A stretch of 64,000 nucleotides of DNA from Terfezia claveryi (lineage: Eukaryota > Ascomycota > Pezizomycetes > Pezizales > Pezizaceae), in the NCBI GenBank assembly GCA_015179025.1, contig WHUX01000222.1:19985-83984 (forward strand). The letters are read 5' to 3'. The notes beneath the pieces were generated by a model, which was not told the DNA's origin, searched no databases, and saw nothing but the letters and a program-made list of their open reading frames with translations. Positions within the stretch are counted from its first letter, which is position 1, and each line of letters starts with the position of its first letter. Both the position numbers and the translations under genes were made by a program. Shown piece after piece: positions 12,549 through 24,848 of this stretch.

Positions 12549-13963
12549 AACCAGAATATACTTTATTGCTAGATATTAATAAAGCTATTAAACTAGTAGC
12601 AGAAAATCCCATTTGGACTATGCTTAACTTAGCTAATAGATTTTTTAATATTAAAAATAATAAAAAATCATAGTAATACTCTACCTTTCTATACTATATA
12701 GAATATTTTAGAAGTAGAGTTATATAGTAAGGGGATAATAATGTACTAGCTACTATGGTTTATATTATGTATAAAATTTTTAAGGATATAATCTATAAAA
12801 ATTTAATCATCTATATTAATAATATTATTATTTTTTCCAAAACATATAAAGAATATATAGAATTTTTAAAGAATGTACTTTAATATCTATAGGATAAAAA
12901 ATTCTATATCAAAGAAAGTAAATACTAGTTCTTTACTCTAAGATTAGAAATTTTAGAACATGTTTCAATATTAGCTAGATTATATGTAGATTCAAAGAAA
13001 AAAACTACTATATTAATATTTCCAACTCCTATTCAAAAAAAGGATCTTAGAGGATTTTTCAGAATTATTAATTATCTTAGTAGATATATTCTTAACTTAT
13101 CATTATATACAAGTATCCTATTAAAACTGCAAGAAGAAACAAAAAATGAGGAATAAATAGATAGTTATAATATAGCATTTAAAAAACTTAAGAAACTCAT
13201 AAATTCTCTATATATTTTAAAACTTTAGAATAATAAATCTATGGAACCCAAATATTTAGTCTATGATACTAGTGATATAGGACTAGGATTATAAATAGGT
13301 CAAGGACTATTGATGTATATCAAACTATTATATTTCTACTCTAGAAAATTTAATCTAGAATAATTCAATTATTCTACCTTTTAAAAAGAATTATTTATAA
13401 TTATTAACTTATTAAAATATTTTGAAGCATAATTAAGAGGTTACAAGTTTACTATTCTTACTAACTATAAACCATTAGTAATCTTTCATACTCAAATGCC
13501 TACAAGCTAGAAATTTAGGTAATAGAAAGATTATTTAATAAAATTTGATATAGCTATATAACATATTATAGAAAAGGAAAATTTAATAGCATATACTTTA
13601 TCAAGAAAGTATAAATACTTTGACAATTCTACTATTGAGAATAATCATATTTTCAATAATATTGATCATTCTAAGTATACCTACAACTATAATATCTCTA
13701 CTAATACTATAAGAACTTACTACTTACTAGAAACCTCTATTTAAAATTATATAGTTTTAAGTGAAGCTATCAATTTCAAATATTTTAACTGTGATTTCCA
13801 CAAATGCTATAGAAGAGCCAAAAAACTTATATACTCTATCTTCTATCTATACTTCAAGTATATTCAAAATGAAGATAGTGAATATAATATGATTAAGAAA
13901 GAAGAGTTCTCAAATAATAAGACTTTATTTACTATACTAGAAGAGGTTTTTAGTGAGCATAAT
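12549..13963 (+). pseudogene. Gypsy-A reverse transcriptase and RNase H relic
   Basis: RT core: LLLDINKAIKLVAENPIWTM after the F2 insertion, then YINNIIIFSKTYKEYIEFLK near 12803. The catalytic Y-x-D-D has become Y-I-N-N by two GAT-to-AAT changes. Connection: PTPIQKKDLRGFFRIINYLS. RNase H: KYLVYDTSDIGLGL near 13252, then YKFTILTNYKPLVIFHTQMP. The frame runs into the copia-2 insertion at 13963 and resumes after 32013. Stops are common. Confidence 0.75.
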
Positions 13964-14166
13964 TAGGAACACTTGTGTGTAGGAACGTTTATGTAGTTAT
14001 TGCTTCTCTTCTTCTTGTATTCATCTTTGTAGAAGAGTAGTTCATAATCCTGTCTCAAAGGTTTCAACCTTATAGTCGAGTACTAGCGTCATCATCTTAG
14101 TGTCTACTATCTAATATGTACTAATGACTAATATCCATACTGCGTTACATAGCATATATGCTCTCA
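13964..14166 (-). repeat. Copia-2 3' LTR
   Basis: 203 bp. The minus strand starts TGAGAGCATATATGC and ends GTGTTCCTA. It pairs with 31806-32008; the differences seen are mostly C/T and G/A. Confidence 0.9.
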
Positions 14167-14361
14167 CCTCCCCCCAACGCAGCGTTCTCCTCTATTAATA
14201 GATTGCGATAAGCAAAACAAAAGAAAGAAAAAGGAGAAATAAAGAAAAAAAAATAGAAATGAATGATAGCCTCCCCTCAAAACTCGGTGTTCCTTTCACT
14301 TGTCTATTTCTCCAACAGCCTCCCCCTCTTCCTCCATTGCAATCTTTTTTGCTTCTTCTAG
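14167..14361 (-). other. Copia-2 3' untranslated region and polypurine tract
   Basis: About 195 bp between the pol stop codon and the 3' LTR. The minus-strand run GGGGGGAGG at 14167-14175 directly precedes the LTR and fits a plus-strand primer. Nothing else is recognised. Confidence 0.65.
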
Positions 14362-14509
14362 TCGTCACTTCTTTACAGGTTGATACATATGATTGTTGCG
14401 AATATGTTTATATAGTTGATTGTTGCTAGGGAAATCTGTACTGTATATAAGGCATGTGTAGTTTGTCATATCGATGCTGAGGGTTTTTACATACTTCATC
14501 AATGTATCG
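14362..14509 (-). pseudogene. Copia-2 Pol C-terminal tail carrying a C2H2 zinc finger
   Basis: This is the last exonic piece of the copia-2 polyprotein, cut from its RNase H by gypsy-1. Joining across the insertion and one TSD copy (TATCG) keeps the frame: ADIFTKALLHD | TLMKYVK. The tail then reads C-x2-Y-x3-F-x5-L-x2-H-x4-H at 14389-14454 and ends at a TGA after MYQPVKK. The Tyr at 14443-14445 (TAC) is one G-to-A from Cys (TGC), so the original matched the C2H2 finger consensus including the hydrophobic Phe and Leu positions. Copia Pol normally ends shortly after ADIFTK. A DNA- or RNA-binding role is an inference. Confidence 0.75.
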
Positions 14510-15053
14510 TATAATGATGGCTCTGAGAACAAGGCGACCAAGGGGTACACCAGGGCAAGGGCAAGGCTAGGGTAACACACATGTAGGAACGCTATATGTG
14601 TAACTAGGGGAAAGGCTAGGATAGGGGCAAAGGCGAGGGCGAGAGAGGCATACGGGAGTAGTAGGAGGCAGCAGGACTGTAGAGACAAGGCAAGGCAAGG
14701 CAAGGACAGAAGGTTCGCGGGGTGGGCAGCAGGGCTATAGAGTCAAAGCGAGGCAAGGAGGTGCACAAGGGAGATGTACTGACGTGGAGAGAAGCAAGGC
14801 CCTGTATTGGATATACAAGACATTGGATGGGGATCCAACGACAGTACGAGGGACAGGCTCTATATATACATAACTTGGTCAGGGCAATGGGGGAAATAAG
14901 CTTCCCAAGATCCCTATCTTGGAAGCTAAGGAAGGTAACGGTAACAATAACCCATCACCTGCGATCGCAGGTAATGACAAAGACAACAATGGTAATAACC
15001 CATCACCTGTGTCGCAGGTGATGGCAAGGACAACTGAGTACACGGTTGTGATA
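14510..15053 (-). repeat. Gypsy-1 3' LTR
   Basis: 544 bp, pairing with 20153-20696. The plus strand starts TATAATGATGG (TGT altered) and ends TTGTGATA. It contains a dyad, CACCTGCGATCGCAGGTA, followed by a second CACCTGTGTCGCAGGTGA copy. Confidence 0.9.
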
Positions 15054-15194
15054 CTACCCCCCCCCTTTAGGCTAGAGCTCTAGTGACTAGGAGGTCTGGA
15101 CATGACAACTGGCAAAATCAGTACAGAAAACAACAACAAGGGTAAAAACAACAACCCCAACTCCAAACTATAACAAAGACATAGAGTCATGACA

Positions 15195-18100
15195 TCAGTC
15201 GACTAGGCAGGGCCTCCTTGAGTAACGTTGGTGGAATAGGCTAACGAGGTCCTGTGCATTCTCCAAGTCTTCTGTGGGTTGCCAGGTAGCCTCCTTATCC
15301 CCTAACCACTTGACCTTATATTGAACTCGTCCATAGCGTTTCCTTGAATCCAGTACCTCCTCAACCTCCAACTCCTCTTCACCTATGATCACCACTGGAG
15401 AAGGTGGGGGGTGCTTTTGCCCGGGAAGGGGATCGTTAGTGGCTGGCTCGATCTCCGAGACATGAACGACTGGATAGTGCTTGATATCCTTGGGAAACCT
15501 CAGCCAATAAGCATGAGTACCCACAGCTGCTAACACCTCATAGGGGCCTAGGAACTTGTGATCCAGCTTGTGAGAGGGTCGTTCTGTCTGGAAGTGTCTG
15601 CTAGAGAGCCATACCTTGTCTCCTGGTTAGTATTTGGGGGCTGGTAACCTAAACCTATTGGCATATTCTGCTTGCCTGACCTGAGCATAACCCAACTCAG
15701 CCTTTAGGGTAGAGTGGAGTTCAGCAATCTCGACTGCGAACTTCTTAGCTGGGGGGTGGGCTTTTTGCAGGGGCGCTAGGGCATCCACAAACCGGGGGTG
15801 CCAACCATAGTTAGCCAGGAAAGGCAAGGTTTTGGAGGATTCTGAGAACTGGTTGTTCACGGCAAACTCGCAGGTAGCCAGCAATGAAACCCAGTTATCC
15901 TGCTACTAGTAATTGACAAAGGCCCACAGGTATTACTCCATAATGGTGTTCATCCTCTCCGATTGGCCGTCCGTCTGGGGGTGATATACTATAGACAAAT
16001 GCACTTTAACCCCCAGAAGCTCGCAGAATGCTCTCCAAAAGTCCGAGGTGAACTGAAGGCCATGGTCGGACACAATGGATTCGGGGAGCCCGTGGTACCA
16101 GAACACATTGTTGAGGTAGAGGTTGGCCAGCTCCTAAGCAGAACAGGTATCCCGATAAGGTACAACATGCCTTATCTTTATTAACCGGTCTACCACCATC
16201 AGGATGGCATTGAACCCTGAGTCTTTCGGCAATCCCATCATGAAATCCATGGTAAGGTGCAGCTAGGGCTGATCTGGAATCTCCAGAGGTTTCAGAGTCC
16301 CATACAGGGCATGGCGGACAGGCTTAGTATGCTTGCAAACATGGCAGTTCCGTATATACTGCTCTACGTCCTTCCACTAGTCAATCTAGGTATACTCCCT
16401 AGCCAGAAGCTCTAACGTTTTTGCCACTCCAGAGTGACCTGCAACCAGGCTGTCATGATGCTCTTCTATTAGCCTCAGGCATAACCTTCCTTCTGGTATA
16501 TAGAGCTGATCACGGTGGTATAGAAGGCCCTCCTGGACAGTACACTCGGCTAGGGAGATATTGGGGTGGCGGAGCTGGCCAGAATCTACTGCGGTGATAA
16601 TTTTCTTAGCCAGAAGGTCATCCTCGTATGCCTGTCTCACCAGTTGTTGGAGGTCAGCTCTCGCCTCAGCCTCCATATTAGCCTCAGCAAGGACATTGGC
16701 TGCTAGATCAAGGTTTTCGGGCTTCAATACTACCTGATTTTGGTATTTTAGCCTTTCATCTCCCCCCTTAGGAGATCTCCTAATCTCTGGGTTAATGTAT
16801 CAGGCTTGCCACCAGCTTTTCTGGGTCAGTACTTGATCTTAAAGTTGAACCGAGAGAGGAATTCCGACCACCTAGCCTACCGTCGGTTGAGTAGCTTGGT
16901 AGTTGTAAAATACTCAAGGTTTTTATGATTAGATAATACCTTGATAATCCCCTTGGCTGACTCCAGATGGGCCTCCACTTCTCGAACGCCCTTACGATGG
17001 CCATCAGCTCCTTGTCGTAAATCTCGTAGTTGTACTCAGCTAGGAAGTGCTTTTTCGAGAAGTAGGCCATTGGGTGGAGGATGCCATTGACATACTGAGA
17101 GAGGATTCCCACAGAGACATAATCGGAGGCATCGGTTTCGACAATACATTCCTGGTCAGGGTCAAAATGTGCCAAGATCAGTACTGAGCAGAAGGCTTCC
17201 TTGAGGTTCTATAAGGCCAACTGGGCTTCTGGATTCCACTGGAAGGCCTTTTTCGCTGTTAGGAGTGAGCCGGCTTCTGCCTTCATTTTTGTCAAGGCCG
17301 TCAGGGGTGCCGCGATCCTTGAGTATCCTAGGATGAACCGGCGGTAAAAGTTGGCAAATCCTAGGAAGGCTTGCATATCCTTCAAGTTGGCCGGGGTTTC
17401 CCACTCCTGGATTGTGGCAACTTTAGCAGGATCCATCCGGATGACTTCCATAGTGATAATCAACCCCAGATATTTGACCTCCTACACATGAAACTCACAT
17501 TTCTCGGGCTTGCGGTACAATCCGGCTTGCTCCAGCTTTTCCAACACCTGCCAGACATAAATCTTGTGTTCTGCTAGGGTATCGGAATAGATCAAGATAT
17601 TGTCGAGGTAAGCCGTACAAAACACATCCAAGAAGTCTCGTAGGGTATCATTAATAAAGTGCTGGATAGAGGCCGGGGCATTGGTTAATCCAAAGGGCAT
17701 GACATTGTACTCGAAGTGGCCATAACGAGTTCGGAAGGCTGTTTTCCACTCCTTCCCCTCGGCAATCTGTACCAAGTTGTATGCTCCTCTCAAATCCAGT
17801 TTGGTGAACCATTTGGCCTTGGAAAGCCTAGCTAATGTCTCCTGGATTAGAGGCAGGGGATACCTGTTCTTGACCGTTATCTCTTTTAGGCTACAATAAT
17901 CTACGCACAACCGAAGAGAGCCGTCCGATTTTTTCACAAACAGCACAGGGGCACCCGCTAGAGAAGAGCTATGGCAAATGAAGCTCTTGTTGAGGTTTTC
18001 CTCCAAGTATTTCTTCAGGGCCTCTAGCTCCACCCGGGACATTCTGTAGAGGGGCCCATAAGGGGGGGTCTTACCCTCTACCAGTGGAATTGTGTGGTCA

Positions 18101-18899
18101 TATGGTCGGTGGGGCACAAGCTTCTCCGCGGCTTTTTCTGAGAATAGATCAATAAACTCGTGATATTCATCTAGGACCATGGCCTTCCACTCCTCCTTAG
18201 ACTGCATCTTGTTGATTTTCAGGTTCACCTCATATATGGACAGGGCATGAGCCTTTAGCTTGTGCCTTCTGGTGAGGTAAGCGAAAGCCCCTGCCCTGAT
18301 AAAGCTAACATTCAGAGGTTTTTGGGGAACAGGGGGTACAGGGAGAACAGGGGAATTGGCATCGAGGTGCGCAGGCAGGTGCACCACCTGGGTCGGGTGG
18401 ATTAATGGGGTGGGCAAGACACACAACCCAGTGATGGTAGCCTTTGGATTCCCATGGTGATTTTGCAATATTGGCTGTTGAACTGCAGGGTGTAGGAGCT
18501 GAAGCTGACCGATACATTATATATTCTAAGCCAGGGGATTCCAAGGATAATCGGGTATTTGAGCTTTGTTACAAACATTAGGAGGTTTGCTTTAAAGTGA
18601 TCCCCAACTAGGGCAGGCACGCATGCAATATTGGTGATATCGCCAGAGGAGATGGGCCAACCGTTGATGATATCTAGAACACGGGGGGTTTTGAGCTTTG
18701 ATGTGGGTATGGAGAATTTACTAACAAAGGCCTGATCAATGAATGCAATTCCTGAAGCTCTACAATCTATAAGGGCTGATGTGGTGATTGTTCTATCATT
18801 GATATTAAGGGAGATAGATACAACAAAATGCTCACTGAACAAGCGAGATTCGTCAACAATAGAAGAAGCAGAAGAAACAGAAAATGCAGATAGAGACAA
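15195..18899 (-). pseudogene. Gypsy-1 Pol: protease, RT, RNase H, integrase, chromodomain
   Basis: The minus strand reads protease (LIDCRASGIAF, Gly-to-Arg beside the catalytic Asp, near 18770), then RT ([37 protein letters not shown] at 17599-17610), RNase H ([20 protein letters not shown]), integrase zinc-binding and core fragments (15627-16727), and a C-terminal chromodomain (EVEEVLDSRKRYGRVQYKVKWLGDK) ending at a TAG at 15195. Chromodomains direct integration toward marked heterochromatin in chromoviruses. The RT motif Y-L-D-D became Y-L-D-N by GAT-to-AAT. Frames are broken at several RIP-type stops and indels (e.g. near 17200, 16790 and 15900). Confidence 0.88.
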
Positions 18900-18940
18900 A
18901 GATAGATGGCCTAGGGCAGGTCCCTTGCTAGTGTCAGTAA

Positions 18941-20116
18941 CTAGGTAAGGGACAGGGCTTTTCTCAACTTGTCAAGCTCCTCAATCCTGGGCACTGGGGT
19001 ATCGGAGATAGCATGGATAGCGAGGGAGCGATTCTTTCGAAGAGGGCAAGCCACAATGAAGTGGTTGGCATTCCCACAGGCTATATATAGCCCATTATTC
19101 CAGTAGCGTTCCCTCTCTTCTTGGGTCAGGCAGGGTCTGCCCGCAGATAAGTCCATAGGGGCCAGTCCACCCGCCATGAGAAAGAGGTGCGCGGGTTTGT
19201 TGGCTAAGGTCGGAACTTGGGCAGGCTTGGGAGTCAGTTGCTGTAGTTGCTGAGGTAAACGGGTGGTAGAGCGGAAGGTAAGGTGGTGTCTCAACCTAGC
19301 CATCCATTGTTCCACCCTGGATGCCTGGTCGATTAATTCATCGAGACTCTTAGTCTCTGGGAGGGTGACCATGGCTTGTTGAAGATCATCATTCAGTTCC
19401 TCCTGAAACTGCTCGAGCTTTGACTGGTCATTCTACAATACTTCTGCTGCCAGCCTGGAGAACTCTACTACATATGTGGACAGATCTGAATTACATTGTT
19501 TCAGGGCTCAGAGGGCTCGGCTAGCTATGCCTATGGCATCGGGATCTCCAAAAGCTCTGTCTAGAATAGCAAAGAGTGCCGGGATGCCATCTAGCTTAAT
19601 CCCAGTCTCAAGGACATATGGCTGAATTTGATCTACTGCCTTACCCTCCAGCAGGGCAAAGACATAAGCCAATTGGTGTTGCTCTGATAGGAATCTGGCT
19701 GAGTCCCTATTGAGTTTGAGGTTTACCGATTTCTTCCAGGCTCGGAGGCAAGCCCTATCCCTATTAAATTTGGGGGGGGTTGGAATACTTTCGGTTTTGG
19801 CGGTTGGTGCGGAGGGTGGGGTTGCCGACATAGCGGCCATAGTGCGGTTGAGGGTCTGGATCGTGGTTCGCTCGTTGGCCAGAGTGATAGTAGTATTGTC
19901 GAGGTTGTTTTGGAGTACTATGATTTCTTTATTGGCGGATCTCAGTTTTCGTTCAGCCACGGCCAAGCTATTGCCGAGTTCGGCCCCGATGGCATCCATG
20001 GCCTCTAAGATATCAATGACCTCTCGACGATAGGCATTCAATTCGTTCGGACCTGAAGGTATAGGAGAGTTCCTCCAGGTTTGAAACCTGACAGCGGGTA
20101 GAGGGGTTCCGGACAT
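18941..20116 (-). pseudogene. Gypsy-1 Gag
   Basis: Start chosen at 20116 (MSGTPLPAVRFQTW), matching gypsy-2 and gypsy-3 Gag; an upstream in-frame ATG adds seven residues. There is a coiled-coil-like N-terminal half, then the retrotransposon Gag core (PTPPKFNRDRACLRAWKKSV, LAYVFALLEGKAVDQIQPYV). The zinc knuckle at 19046-19087 reads Y-x2-C-x4-H-x4-C: its first Cys is now Tyr. A TGA interrupts the frame near 19506. Confidence 0.85.
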
Positions 20117-20152
20117 GACAGCATACCAGTTGGTCAAGAAGATCCAATGTAG

Positions 20153-20696
20153 TGTAATGACGGCTCTGGAAACAAGGCGACCAAGGGGTATGCCAGGGCA
20201 AGGGCAAGGCTAGGGTAACACACATGTAAGAATGCTACGTATGTGACTAGGGGAAAGGCTAGGATGGGGGCAAGGGTGAAGGCGAGAGAGGCACATGGGA
20301 GTAGTAGGAGGCAGCAGGGCTGTAGAGACAAGGCAAGGCAAGGCAAGAACAGGAGGTTCACAGGGTGGGCAGCAGGGCTCCAGAGTCGAGGCAAGGCAAG
20401 GAGGTGCACAAGGGAGATGCACTGACGTGGAGAGAAGCAAGGCCCTGTATTGGATATACAAGACATTGGATGGGGATCCAATGACAGTACGAGAGACAGG
20501 CTCTATATATACATAACTTGGTTAGGGCAATGAGGGAAATAAGCTTCCCAAGATCCCTATTTCGGAAGCCAAGCAAGGTAATGGTAACAATAACCTATTA
20601 CCTACGATCGCAGGTGATAACAAAGACAACAATGGTAATAACCCATCACTTGCATTGCAGGTGATAGTGAGGACAACTGAGCACACGGTTGTGACA
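20153..20696 (-). repeat. Gypsy-1 5' LTR
   Basis: 544 bp. The plus strand begins TGTAATGACGG and ends TTGTGACA. A perfect palindrome, CACCTACGATCGCAGGTG-like, lies near 20597-20622. The minus strand leads into TTGGATC, the likely primer-binding site. The promoter should lie here but no clear TATA box was fixed. Confidence 0.9.
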
Positions 20697-20701
20697 TATC
20701 G

Positions 20702-23700
20702 TGTAGTAAAGCTTTTGTAAAGATATCTGCAACTTGGTCTCTTGTCGGGATCCATATTACTTTAATAATGCCTTCATTTGCCTTACTCATCACAAATCGT
20801 TGTCAGATTTCAATATGTCTCGTTCAATTGTTCATAGTTATTTCGTTCGCTAGATCTATTTTTGTAAGTAATCTTTTCATTCAGTAGTTCAAAATTCATT
20901 CAGTGGTTCAAAATCTGTGTGTTATAAAAGTCTTTGTAAAAAGTCATTATTTTCTTTTTAGCGGTCATAATAAAAGTCATAAAAGTAATTTTAAAAGTAT
21001 GTAGGGCATAAGAGGTTATAAAAGTTAAAATTCAATACCATTTGCATTTTTATTATCTCCCATTATTTTGACAGGTTTTTTGAACTCAAACATTAGGTCT
21101 TCAAAGATGTTTTGCATCCAGCAGACGTCTCGTGTGGCTTTAGTGGCTGCTACATATTCAGCATCCGTGGTAGATAAGGAGATTACTTTATGTTTGCGTG
21201 ATTTCCATAAGATGGGGTATTGTCCATAGTACAGTACGTAACCGAATGTGCTTCTTCTATTATCTGAATCATCGGCCCAGCTAGCATTAAAGTAGGCTGA
21301 AATAGGAGGATATTCTTTGAATGACTATAATTGTAGATTTATATTGGAGGTAGCCTTCACATAGTGGAAAATGTGTTAGACTGCATCGAAGTGTCTAGTC
21401 ATTGGTTTTGCGGCGTATTATGCCACTTTTCCCACTACATAGGCCAGATCCGGTTGTGTACAATTTATTAGGTATCCCAAAGCTCCTATAAGCGCTTGGT
21501 ATGTTCATTTTGATTGTTCCGGCAGGATATCAGTATCAGTTTCTTTTGCCTTAATGAGGTTTTCGCCTTGCATTAGTATCGATACTGGATTCAAATCGGA
21601 CCAGTTGAATTTGTTGAGTAATGATTTGACATAGTGATCTTAATCAATATATATCTTGCAGTTAATTTGGTCTCTCGTAATGTTCATTCCAATGAATACT
21701 TTTGCAGGTCCCAAATCCTTAATGTTCAGTCGAGTGCATAATAAAGCTTTTGCCGTATTCACACCTGATCTTTTACCTCCAAATAATAAGTCATCGATAT
21801 ATGCAATAATGATTATTTTCCTAGTTGTATCGACTTTGATTCATACTGTAAGATCAGCTCTTAGTCGAGTAAAACCTATCTGTCCCAGTATTTGATCTAG
21901 TAACTCATACCAAATCCACGCAGCCTAACATAGTCCGTATATCGATCTGTCTAATATATATACTGCATCTCCTATACAGAAACCCTCTAGTTGTATTAAA
22001 AAGATTTGCATGTTAATTTTACTATTTAGAAAAGCAGATATTGCATCCATCTGATCTAGTTCCAAATCCAGGCCAACTATGTGTGCTAGTATCAATCATA
22101 AAGTAGCAAGGTTTGCCACTGGAGCGTATGTTTCCTGGTAATCCTGACCTTTTCGTTGTCTATCACCTCGGGCAACCCATCTAGCCTCAAACTTCTTGAT
22201 CTTTCCTGTAATTGTTGATCTCTTTGTCGTCCATACCCACTTTGCCGGTAAGGTCTTCCTGCCTGGTGGTAGTTGTCTGGTTAGGCAGAAAGTTTTCATA
22301 TTTGTAATACTTAGTATTTCGTCCAGAGCAGCTTTCAACCAGAACTTTCTATTTATGCTCTTCATTGCTTGTTTCCATGATTTCGGATCCGGTTCGTCTA
22401 TTGCTGTCGAATGTCTAGTAGTTCTCCTACGATATTCAGTTGTTCTTTTAGTCGCTCATAGGCCTGTTTGTAGGCCTCCTCCAAATTTACCTGTTTAGGT
22501 TCGTCCTTTTCCTTCTTCTCGTCTATGCTATTACTTTCAGCTAGTAGGATATAATCTCTTGAATGTTGATTATCCAGGCTTTAATCTTGTATCATATCCG
22601 AAACTAGGACTTCTTTAATTTCATCTTCCTCTAAAGTTACCACTAGTATGCTGTAGTTGCTAGTTAAGGTATATTCCATATCTTCTTCACATTTTGTTAC
22701 CGCATCACCTTCTAGTACTAGGTTTGCAATCACCAGGTTTAGTTTCTCGCTGTCATCCACTCTTATATATTCTAGTCTGAATTCCTCCCCCATCTCAGCC
22801 TGCACGACATCCGGCATCACTCCAAGAGTAATGATCATTTCATGTCCTAGGATATCGTAGCCAGGTGATATTCCAAATTTAGTTAGGGTGGGGTGTCTGA
22901 AAACATGTTCGAAAGATGTGACATCTCTCTTTTTTATGAATACTCTTCTGTTAATGTCATATAGAAGATATAATCCTTCATGTTGATAATACCCCATGAA
23001 AACTGCTTCGATTGTGCCGCTATCCCATTTCTTTCAATGGGCTTCTTCCAAGTGTACATAATAATGACAGCCGAAAATACGAAGATGGCCTAAATCTGGT
23101 TTTTTACCATATCATGCTTCGAAGAGTGTAGTGTTTAGGGCTTTGTATGGTGATCTGTTTTTAAAATACCCAGCCATTTTTACCGCTTCTGGCCAAAAGC
23201 ATACTGGTATTTTCGGTCCCTACATCATAGTACTCGCTTTTTGCACTAACTGTTTTATTGCATTTTCTGCTATGCCATTCTGTTCTGGGCTATAAGTTTG
23301 AGTTTTATAGTGTTGGATACCAGTACCAGCAAGGTCCGCCTGAAACTCTTTCTGTAATAATGACTGTTCATTATCACTGAATAAAGTGAATATTCGACAA
23401 CCTGATTGGTTTTCGTTAATCGCTCGGAATTTTGTGAAAGTGGTTCTTACTTCATCCTTTGTTTTTAGTACATATACCTATATGAATTTGGTGAAACTAT
23501 CCATGAATATACAAAAATATAGATGTTGGCCAAATATTCCTGGTAATTGCATTGGTCCACAGATGTCACAATGTGTGACCTCTAGCTTATGAGTTGGTTG
23601 AGTTTGAGAGGCTCGTGAGATTTGTCTATGGTCTTTTCCAACGAGGCAACCAGTGCATAGGAATCGGTTTAGTAGGGTTGGTTCCCCTACTATAATTCCA

Positions 23701-24848
23701 TCTACCATTTGTTATAGTTTGTTGATATCCACCTTATTGAGATATCCTAAGCGCTGGTGCCATGTTTGCAGAGTCTGAGCTTTGAGTTGATTTTCTAGAA
23801 TTATTAAATATAACTTGTGACTTCTGATATCTATGTCTAGCCACCAATCTTTTCTTATCTTCATTTCTGTCACATAGATTTTGCAGTCAAGGCTAAAGAT
23901 TACGTCTTCAGGTCAGAAGTTGGAGTTGTAACCTTTTTCTGCTAGCACAGAGATCGAAAACAGGTTAACTTTTGTCTGCAATGAAGGTACATACAGGACA
24001 TTTTCTAAAGCAATATGCACAATTTCATTTGTCACTGACAGGACCAATGGAATTGTTCTATAGTAGTTTGCTATGATCCAGCCATTACCAGTGAGTACTT
24101 GCACTGGTGGTATACATTTGATTAGTGATAGGAATAGATGTTTAAAGGGGCTGAAATGATTAGCTGCTCCTGTGTTGCAAAGCCATCTTCCTAGTTGATC
24201 TCCAATTGCGACACCTCCCTCTTCCTTATCTGTTCTCGATTCTAGGCCATGCTTAGTAGAGAAATATGTTTCAGTTCCAAATTTGTTCCTTCCATATAGA
24301 AACATTATGATATGTGCAGTGGTGTGTGGGTTGATACTATTGGTTCCTGGGCCAAGGAATATATTTGGGTCATTATTCTCTTGTGTATCTCTATGTAATA
24401 GGTATGCAGGATTTTGATAAGACGATTGATACCCCATGATATGAAGAGCCTGTTGTTGTTGTAAAACTGCATTGGAAACTTGTGATGCATTGGACACTTG
24501 TTGCAGGACCTGTGATTCATTATCTCTTGTCATATATATTGAATCTTGGTTCCTCCTTTGTTTCCTCTATTCTTCTTTTTCTAGCATCCACTTCGGTCTT
24601 AGGTTTGGGTACTTTGTCCAGCAACCATCCTCCGTATGTCCTAGTATATTGCAGTGAATGCACATTAAGTCTCTGTCTCATCTGATGTATGGATGTGATC
24701 TATACTGAGTACCAGTGTATGTTGTTGTTCTGATGAGACCTCATACATAATTATCTACAGGATTCTGGTAGGTACGCATAGGTTGATGTGGAATGGTATC
24801 CATACTAGTAGCTGGATGTCTCATAGTTTGTTGTGAAATAGTGTTCAT
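20702..24848 (-). pseudogene. Copia-2 Gag C-terminus, protease, integrase, RT and RNase H
   Basis: The minus strand reads: zinc knuckle C-x2-C-x4-H-x4-C (24621-24662); protease WLCNTGAANHF, where catalytic Asp is now Asn (24174-24176); GAG-pre-integrase (TWHQRLGYLNKVDI, then CTGCLVGKDHRQ); integrase core (HCDICGPM, FSDNEQSL, PEQNGIAENA: the D, D, E residues); RT_2 (KFWLKAALDEIL, AKWVWTTKRS, RWVARGDRQRKGQDY, and the active site Y-I-D-D at 21790-21801); RNase H (KVISLSTTDAEYVAATKATRD, then WIPTRDQVADIFTKALLHD). It continues in the zinc-finger tail at 14509. RIP-type stops and frameshifts interrupt it. The upstream Gag half lies beyond gypsy-2 at 31205-31715. Confidence 0.87.

Larger units (their letters stand above)
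14510..20696 (-). mobile_element. Gypsy-1: Ty3/gypsy chromovirus inserted in copia-2
   Basis: 6187 bp with 544-bp LTRs at both ends (14510-15053, 20153-20696) and a perfect 5-bp duplication TATCG (14505-14509, 20697-20701). Minus-strand order: Gag, protease, RT, RNase H, integrase, chromodomain. The polypurine tract (AAAGGGGGGGGGTAG) adjoins the 3' LTR. Inactive: several stops, a broken zinc knuckle, and the RT active site changed to Y-L-D-N. Confidence 0.93.
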
